A stretch of 64,000 bases of DNA from Escarpia spicata (taxonomy: Eukaryota; Annelida; Polychaeta; Sabellida; Siboglinidae), in contig OZ023213.1 of assembly GCA_963995525.1 (NCBI GenBank), forward strand, positions 37,924,571 through 37,988,570. Direction: 5' to 3'. The position numbers and the translations under genes are program-made. The notes under the pieces were generated by a model. That model did no database searches. It was given only the letters and a program-made list of their open reading frames with translations, and had not been told where the DNA came from. This document shows positions 56,808 to 64,000 of the stretch, piece after piece. Position 1 is the first letter of the stretch. Each line of letters begins with the position of its first letter.

Positions 56808-58427
56808 ATTCTACTAAGAAGGTGTTCACTTTTTCGGAAACTCGCCCCTGTCTACCAGGAAGGTTTGCGCTAGTTGCGCCGCTTTATGTTTGACAACTTC
56901 TACAGCAGCTCTTGTTTTTCAGCGAGAAACTCAACTTGCTATCTGACAAGGTCATTAGTTCAAGTTGTGTCCGTGTTGTTCTGTTTTGTCATGAAACAGT
57001 GGAAATGGGCCAGGACAAGAGGTACAGAAGGAGACACTGCGCGCAGATGACGAGGCAGTGGTAGATGGCGAGGACGAAGTGCTGAAGACGATGTTATAAT
57101 TATATGATATTTCAAGAAAAGCATATCCTCGGATTGAACGTATAAAATATGCCCGACATGTCTATGCAAGTTGACAGTTATACAACTACTGTGGGGAAAT
57201 GATGTGGAAGGACGGGGAAGTCGCAGGGAGAGGAGGGTGCTAGGGGGATTGGTAGCATGTAGAAAGGTGGAATGTACGATGGAACATCCCTGTTAAGGTC
57301 ACCCTCGGGACTGGGCCAAAATGACCGGAATGGCGTGGTGAGCGTATTAGCGGGACTAATTTCATACACTTCACTGATATATAAATAATTTGGGACTGTG
57401 CGGGGTGACCTTAATTGCGAGGTGGTTGTAATATCGAGGTGACCATTAAGCGAGGTTCGACTGTATTTTTAGAAGTTGAGGAAATACAGCGACGGGAAAA
57501 CAGTTGGCAACATGTGCTGTGCCTGCGTATTTACATAGGTTGGAATTACTGCTTTGACAAAGAAACAGAAGAAGACACGGGCAGCAGAGAAGAACTTGAT
57601 CTACATAATAATAATAATATGTAGAGCGAAAAGAAGACGACAGAGAATTGTGGAATTACGAGGTAAGATTGGATTGACGTAACACGTGAGGAAGATAATT
57701 CGGACCAGACTGCGTGGGCTGAAGACATTCAGAGAATAAAGAGAGACATTGAAAAAGAGAAGATGGAAAAGAGAACATGGATGAAGACAAGACTGAAGGT
57801 GGATAGATAATATGAAGAGGCACATCGACAAGACAGGGGAACAAATAACACATAATACGGACATTGAAGAAGAGCATACTGTGCACGTATTTAACACTGG
57901 ACAACTCTTTTACAGTTTCCGCGTAGCTTACACAATTTATATACACGAAAAACACATTAAAGCTCTAGGGCCAATGGTCATATTGATAAGGAAGCTATGT
58001 ACGTGAGAACTTGAAACAGTAGGAAAGTACATTTTAATCCGGTTTGTTTTCAAACAATAACTGTGCTTGAAGTCAGCACACACAAAACAAACTTCATTAG
58101 CATAAGTTATGCTGTACGAAGTAACTGATATTTACCGGAAGCCGTGTAACTTACGTGATCAGTGAGCAAAACGTAGTTTAAACAACATGTGAAACAATTT
58201 ATTGGTGTTATTATCATTAAGTGGACACATTTCTAAGGTTTAAAGCTTTAGGAAACATCTTTTGGTCATTTTCTTGCACTTTTAAGTTGTGAAGCTAATG
58301 TCCCACATTTATTGCGTAGTAGATATTAAAAACAAATTATCGATAGGGCGGAAACAAATCTTGATATCGTCGCATGTCACTCTTGCGTCTTCAACCGCTA
58401 ATACGACGCGCTGAAAGTTTAGCGTCT
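56808..58427. other. No recognised gene; one transposon-like end
   Basis: No supported exon. GCGAGGTTCGACTGTA at 57451-57466 looks like the right terminus of a known style of DNA element (inverse of TACAGTCGAACCTCGC), but I did not find the matching left end nearby. Confidence 0.4.
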
Positions 58428-58738
58428 TGTCCAGCTCAGCGGTGAAGTGTCTGATCTCTAATTTACATTTAAAAAGCGTTCTCGTGCGGCGCTAAACGAC
58501 GAATATTTATTGCGTGGCTATGACGGACACCTCTACTGCTGACTCACGCTGCCTGGAACAAAGCGAATCAGACGGCGGCTTTCGCCTCGCCAACTTCCTA
58601 AAAGACGTTTAGCATAACCGTGTTCTCAGGGAATTTATTTCTTGTCGCTTGGCAGGATTATGTCCTCCCCAGGGGCATTGCGACAATGGAACATTAAGCG
58701 ACTGCCAATGCTCTTCCGTCCACTGATGACGCGATAAA
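58428..58738 (+). repeat. Inverted repeat R4, right copy
   Basis: Partner of 53928-54230. A (CACT)n/(CATT)n run follows at about 58785-58845. Confidence 0.75.
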
Positions 58739-58925
58739 CTGGAAGCAAGGTCGCTCCGGAAGAAAGGTTACTTCTCTTGACGCAAATCACTCACTCACTC
58801 ACTCACTCACTCATTCATTCATTTATTCATTCATTCATTCAATTCTTTATTTCCAAGTGCCAACTCAGTAGAATCGTTCGTACTTTGTGGTTTTCTATAT
58901 GAAAGATTCGCACGAAGAGAATCTG

Positions 58926-59230
<305 letters not shown>

Positions 59231-59240
<10 letters not shown>

Positions 59241-60549
59241 TTCGTTCTGCTTTCCCACATCATAATTTAACTAATGTCAGTGTGGACTTTCCACAAGTAA
59301 ATTGTCTACTTGTATCATTTGAACCTGCAACAGTTGATGAAGTTAACAAAATAATTATGTCCTCCCCAAATAAATCATGTACACTTGGTTTTCTTCATAT
59401 CTAACTGATAGGTACCAAACTATAAAGATTGGGAACTGCTTTTTAGCTGCACTGCAAACTTTATTTGACGTTCCCAGGGTTCTGTTCTTGGGCCTTTGCT
59501 TTTTACTCTTTACACCACGCCACTAAGCTCTGTTATACAAAGACATAACTTGGATCATCATCTTTATGCTGATGATACTCATATCTACATTTAATTGGCT
59601 ACCCCGGATACAAATCGCTCCCTTAACCAACTTAGTGATTGCCTTCAATATATCTTCCACTGGATGACTGACAGCAAGTTGAAATTAAATGCAAATAAAA
59701 CTGAATTGATCATTATTGGTACTCCAATGCAGCGTAGTTAACTGGATGGTTTTTCCCTACGCGTATTTTGAATCAGTATATCACGCCAGTAAACTCGGTG
59801 CAGAATCTAGGAGTGATCTTTGATAGTAACTTCAATTTCCGACAACACATATCTGAAACATGTCGCTGCTGCTATCATATTCGTGATCTTCGCCGTATTC
59901 GCCGGTATATGTAATTTTCTGTTGTTAAAACTATTACAACAGCGCTTTTTAGCAGCAGACTTGACTATTGCAATTCCATCCTTTATAATATCGCTAGCAA
60001 GGATATTACAAAACTTCAGCGTGTCCAAAATTGTCTAGCAAGAGTAGTTACAAGATCTCCTCGTTTTTCTCGCTCTGTACCACTTTTGAAGTATTTTCAT
60101 TGGCTTCCTGTACGATATCGTATAATATTTAAGATATGTACCATTACATACCAGGCACTGTCCAATAAGCAACCATCTTATTTGCATTCAGTGCTTACTC
60201 CTGTAAGAAAACCTATCCAACTTCGATCATCTAGTTCTGACCTACGTTTTGTTGCTAGAGTCAACACCAATATTGGAACATGGGCTTTTTCTGTTGCTGC
60301 ACCAACTCTTTGGAATATGTTCCCTCTTAGTCTTAGATCAATTGAAAATATTACAAAATCCGTCGTCATTTTAAAACTTAACTTTACAACCTTGCTTATC
60401 CACCGTAGCTCCCTAGCGCCTTGACCCATCTGTTGACAACTGGAATACTACTTATGGATTTGGAGATTGGCCAATCCTTTTGTTTTGATGCGCCTGTGAG
60501 CTTGGTTTCCAAGGATTTAGACGCAATAGACGTTATGTTATTATATTAT

Positions 60550-60559
<10 letters not shown>
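59231..60559 (+). mobile_element. L2-like LINE fragment, tandem unit 1
   Basis: A 5'-truncated CR1/L2-group LINE. It has a pre-RT block VNKIIMSSPNKSC and a deletion, then [13 protein letters not shown] and [12 protein letters not shown] followed directly by a stop. Then come WMTDSKLKLNANKTELIIIG, the NLGVIFDSNFNF region, LDYCNSILYNI, YFHWLPVRYRIIFKICTITY and a C-terminal WNMFPLSLRSI block ending ...SSLAP. The 3' end is the CCAAGGATTTAG(A/G)CGCAATAG segment with a TTATTATATTATT tail. It is dead. Confidence 0.9.
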
Positions 60560-60589
<30 letters not shown>

Positions 60590-60590
60590 C

Positions 60591-61909
60591 GTGCGTATTA
60601 TTCGTTCTGCTTTCCCACATCATAATTTAACTAATGTCAGTGTGGACTTTCCACAAGTAAATTTTCTACTTGTATCATTTGAACCTGCAACAGTTGATGA
60701 AGTTAACAAAATAATTATGTCCTCCCCAAATAAATCATGTACACTTGGTTTTCTTCATATCTAACTGATAGGTACCAAACTATAAAGATTGGGAACTGTT
60801 TTTTAGCTGCACTGCAAACTTTATTTGACGTTCCCAGGGTTCTGTTCTTGGGCCTTTGCTTTTTACTCTTTACACCACGCCACTAAGCTCTGTTATACAA
60901 AGACATAACTTGGATCATCATCTTTATGCTGATGATACTCATATCTACATTTAATTGGCTACCCCGGATACAAATCGCTCCCTTAACCAACTTAGTGATT
61001 GCCTTCAATATATCTTCCACTGGATGACTGACAGCAAGTTGAAATTAAATGCAAATAAAACTGAATTGATCATTATTGGTACTCCAATGCAGCGTAGTTA
61101 ACTGGATGGTTTTTCCCTACGCGTATTTTGAATCAGTATATCACGCCAGTAAACTCGGTGCAGAATCTAGGAGTGATCTTTGATAGTAACTTCAATTTCC
61201 GACAACACATATCTGAAACATGTCGCTGCTGCTATCATATTCGTGATCTTCGCCGTATTCGCCGGTATATGTAATTTTCTGTTGTTAAAACTATTACAAC
61301 AGCGCTTTTTAGCAGCAGACTTGACTATTGCAATTCCATCCTTTATAATATCGCTAGCAAGGATATTACAAAACTTCAGCGTGTCCAAAATTGTCTAGCA
61401 AGAGTAGTTACAAGATCTCCTCGTTTTTCTCGCTCTGTACCACTTTTGAAGTATTTTCATTGGCTTCCTGTACGATATCGTATAATATTTAAGATATGTA
61501 CCATTACATACCAGGCACTGTCCAATAAGCAACCATCTTATTTGCATTCAGTGCTTACTCCTGTAAGAAAACCTATCCAACTTCGATCATCTAGTTCTGA
61601 CCTACTTTTTGTTGCTAGAGTCAACACCAATATTGGAACATGGGCTTTTTCTGTTGCTGCACCAACTCTTTGGAATATGTTCCCTCTTAGTCTTAGATCA
61701 ATTGAAAATATTACAAAATCCGTCGTCATTTTAAAACTTAACTTTACAACCTTGCTTATCCACCGTAGCTCCCTAGCGCCTTGACCCATCTGTTGACAAC
61801 TGGAATACTACTTATGGATTTGGAGATTGGCCAATCCTTTTGTTTTGATGCGCCTGTGAGCTTGGTTTCCAAGGATTTAGGCGCAATAGACGTTATGTTA
61901 TTATATTAT

Positions 61910-61919
<10 letters not shown>
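60591..61919 (+). mobile_element. L2-like LINE fragment, tandem unit 2
   Basis: Repeats unit 1 at a constant offset of 1360 bp. I noted only about four substitutions (for example CTACGTTTTG against CTACTTTTTG, and TTAGACGC against TTAGGCGC). Both units share the same stops and internal deletion, so the duplication came after the LINE died. The junction is (AT)n(GT)nGCGTGCG. Confidence 0.92.
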
Positions 61920-61951
<32 letters not shown>

Positions 61952-62155
61952 CGTGTGCGTGTGTGCGTGTGTGCGTGTGTGCCTGTGTGCCTGTGTGCCT
62001 GTGTGCCTGTGTGCCTGTGTGCCTGTGTGCCTGTGTGCCTGTGTGCCTGTGTGCCTGTGTGCCTGTGTGCCTGTGTGCCTGTGTGCCTGTGTGCCTGTGT
62101 GCCTGTGTGCCTGTGTGCCTGTGTGCCTGTGTGCCTGTGTATCTGTGTGCCTGTG

Positions 62156-62208
<53 letters not shown>

Positions 62209-62222
62209 GCGTGCGCGTGTGT
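61920..62222 (+). repeat. (GTGTGCCT)n minisatellite between GT and GCGT runs
   Basis: (AT)n and (GT)n pass into about 20 perfect 8-bp units GCCTGTGT (61981-62155) with one ATCT variant. Then (GCGT)n follows to about 62215. The apparent cysteine-rich frames are artefacts. Confidence 0.97.
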
Positions 62223-62385
62223 AGGTGATTGTAGAAATACCTAAGTGTTGAGTTAGTATTACCCATAGCGCCACTTGTGCGTGTATTATAAGGGGATATC
62301 GAAGTTGCAAGATACAGATGCCAGTGGTTATATGACTTGTATATATATATATATATAGTGAAACATTGAATACCCCAGTACTCAT

Positions 62386-62602
62386 AGGCGTATCCAGGGG
62401 GGCTGGAGGGCACCTTAGACCTTTGTAAGGCGACGCGGTGGCGAATTTGTTTTCACAAATGACTTCACCCCTCATCTTCCGACGTCATCAATGATCGAAC
62501 AGCGACAGCGGAGTCGTGCTGAAGGTCCGGCTCAGACCACCGAACATTGATTTGCGTCGTAGAGGTTTGGGGGCTCCATATACTACCCTCTGGATCCGCC
62601 CT
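62386..62602. mobile_element. Short MITE with GGCG(G/T)ATCCAG ends
   Basis: The left end GGCGTATCCAGGGGGG and the right end CCCTCTGGATCCGCC are imperfect inverted repeats ~215 bp apart. AGTACT and GGTACT lie just outside, so a TA-type duplication is possible. There is no coding content. Confidence 0.65.
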
Positions 62603-64000
62603 TGGTACTAATAGAAAGTACTGCTTGTTGGTTTTTGATTTTATTTGTACGATGTCTTTTCCTCGATTTAGCAGCATTTGTTTTATATCGTTCTTAATAC
62701 TACAATGCATATGTTGGTGTATTGTCCGCTAAACGTGTTTAACATGCCCGTATAGCATGTGTTCCAATTTTGTTTGTCCGCGAAAAAACTGAGTAGTCCT
62801 GAGCAGAAAGTAGGCGTCCACTATATAAGACCGTGCTAGAAATCTGCGCAATGCTCCTAAGATTAGTTGTGCTAGTACGCTAATACATTTACGTTAAAGT
62901 ATTCGCGCATTAACTGCATCGTGGCAGAATGCTTCCGAGAGAAGTCGATTCTGCGACGCGGCAACGTAATCAAGCGCTCTATGTGAAGACAGGTCATTAG
63001 TGCTTTTTAGAATTCCACGCTGACTAAAGCGCCAAATTCACACATGCGATTCTTATCCGACGTTTTATTGCGTTTAATTTCCTCGACATGGCTTCGCCAC
63101 TAATCCGCTAATTCCGCATGTCGTTAGGCCAATATCGATATTAATGGGTAGAAGATATTTCATCGTGGAGCGTGAAGCAAGGAGAATTTTGCCGATTTTC
63201 TTTAAAAAGACGAAAATTTATTTAGCGTTTAACGTAGAAGCTATAGGGGCCAAACAGTATTATGGAAAATACAGATGCTGAAATGTTGTACTCAAAGTTC
63301 ATAAAGGTTACTATAACGGTCATACAATAGCAGCACTGCTGGCAAATCAGTATGATGAGCAGTTGTCAGTTTAAGTCACGAATGTCTTACATGTTAAAAA
63401 ATAACTATGACCGCATAGGATTGCAAAATCGGAAAATACATGTTACGTATTACGGGGGGTTGGTCGACTCAGCGTATCGTGGAATAAATAAATTACTATA
63501 ATGGTGTCACCTAGCGAGTGGAAGATGCTACATCAAAAAGCAAGTCAATTTGTTTTCGCATATAGCCATAGCCATGTATGATCGTACACCACGTATTGGT
63601 GGGGCGAGGAGGTTGCAAGAACGTTGGACTGTAACCTGAAACTACCAACTGCACGCCCTCCCCCAACGCGTCAAAGCGGAACTCTTTCACCAAGTGATTC
63701 CATCCAATTCATCTAAGGCCTACAGAACTAACGCGGAGGGGGTCTAGCGCGGAGGCGACATTTGATAACAGCACCACCCCCACCCCGACTTCCAGTGTCA
63801 AGATCAGAGACAGCACGACGCGGGAAACGTGCTGAACCGCTGATACATCTCCCGGATTTTAAGGAAAAAAGTTGGCAGGTAAGCATTTATTAATCATCGA
63901 AAGTCGGCGATGCGGGCGTAATACTGTCGTGGCGGTGTACACACTGATAGCGACCAAAAGGCCGATATACCCTGCACAACCTGCCGACGACCTCGCTGCC
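62603..64000. other. No recognised gene; contains repeat R3 copy 2
   Basis: Apart from the R3 repeat (62995-63125) I see no exon or named element. Sequence to the window end is single-copy as far as I can tell. Confidence 0.4.
62995..63125 (+). repeat. Old repeat family R3, copy 2
   Basis: It contains TGCTTTTTAGAATTCC, GCTGACTAAAGCGCC, TTGCGTTTAATTTCCTCG and CCGCTAATTCCGCAT. All are matched in order by the minus strand of 51745-51880. Confidence 0.55.

Overview
This is a 64 kb piece of animal nuclear DNA, probably from a marine invertebrate. I lean towards a mollusc or another lophotrochozoan, but only weakly. It is AT-rich, intron-like and sparse in genes. It carries long GT/CA arrays, a tRNA-derived SINE, CR1-, L2- and RTE-type LINEs, a BEL/Pao LTR retrotransposon, a Tc1-like transposon and several MITEs. 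I see no operons, no bacterial or organellar genes, no rRNA and no free-standing tRNA.

Host genes are few. The best is a 3'-terminal exon on the + strand (17041-17321) encoding the last quarter of an LHFPL-family tetraspan protein. It has a splice acceptor before it and an AATAAA signal about 840 bp after its stop. A second candidate lies on the - strand at about 28.4-32 kb. It has two related Ser/Pro-rich exon-like segments (30579-30725 and about 31768-31940) whose differences fall mostly at third codon positions, and a short terminal-exon-like piece with a CPVC motif. A possible core promoter and first exon lies at 18992-19114 (+).

Layout: 0.25-1.8 kb, a 5'-truncated CR1 (-). 2.8-4.1 kb, a 414-bp direct duplication. 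4.6-6.15 kb, a dead Tc1 element inserted in the TAA-type tail of an L2-like LINE fragment. 7.3-9 kb, a SINE fragment, a diverged repeat pair and a GT array with a hairpin. 9.5-10.25 kb, an RTE-like LINE end. 13-14.2 kb, a polypyrimidine tract, a MITE and a SINE. 15.9-16.6 kb, a LINE end (-). 17-18.2 kb, the LHFPL exon and 3'UTR. 20.8-22.56 kb, an 11-bp minisatellite that abuts a second copy of the first CR1 (22.56-25.29 kb, +). 28.4-32 kb, the candidate gene. 36.5-38.7 kb, a foldback transposon with ~395-bp inverted ends and a 10-bp target duplication. 38.8-41.3 kb, a different CR1 (-). 42.65-49.48 kb, a LINE 3' end split by a 6.1-kb BEL/Pao element (-). 53.9-54.2 and 58.4-58.7 kb, an inverted repeat pair flanking an RTE-like LINE and a MITE. 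59.2-61.9 kb, a recent tandem duplication of a dead L2-like LINE, followed by an 8-bp minisatellite and another MITE.

All mobile-element reading frames seen here are broken by stops, frameshifts, truncation or deletion, so the window is a record of nested and duplicated transposons rather than a working gene cluster. I found no convincing new biochemical system. The most unusual items are the foldback element, the LINE/BEL nest with a shared 187-bp block, the paralogous exon pair, and several old repeat pairs that I cannot name. Coordinates of diverged repeats were judged by eye and may be off by tens of bases.
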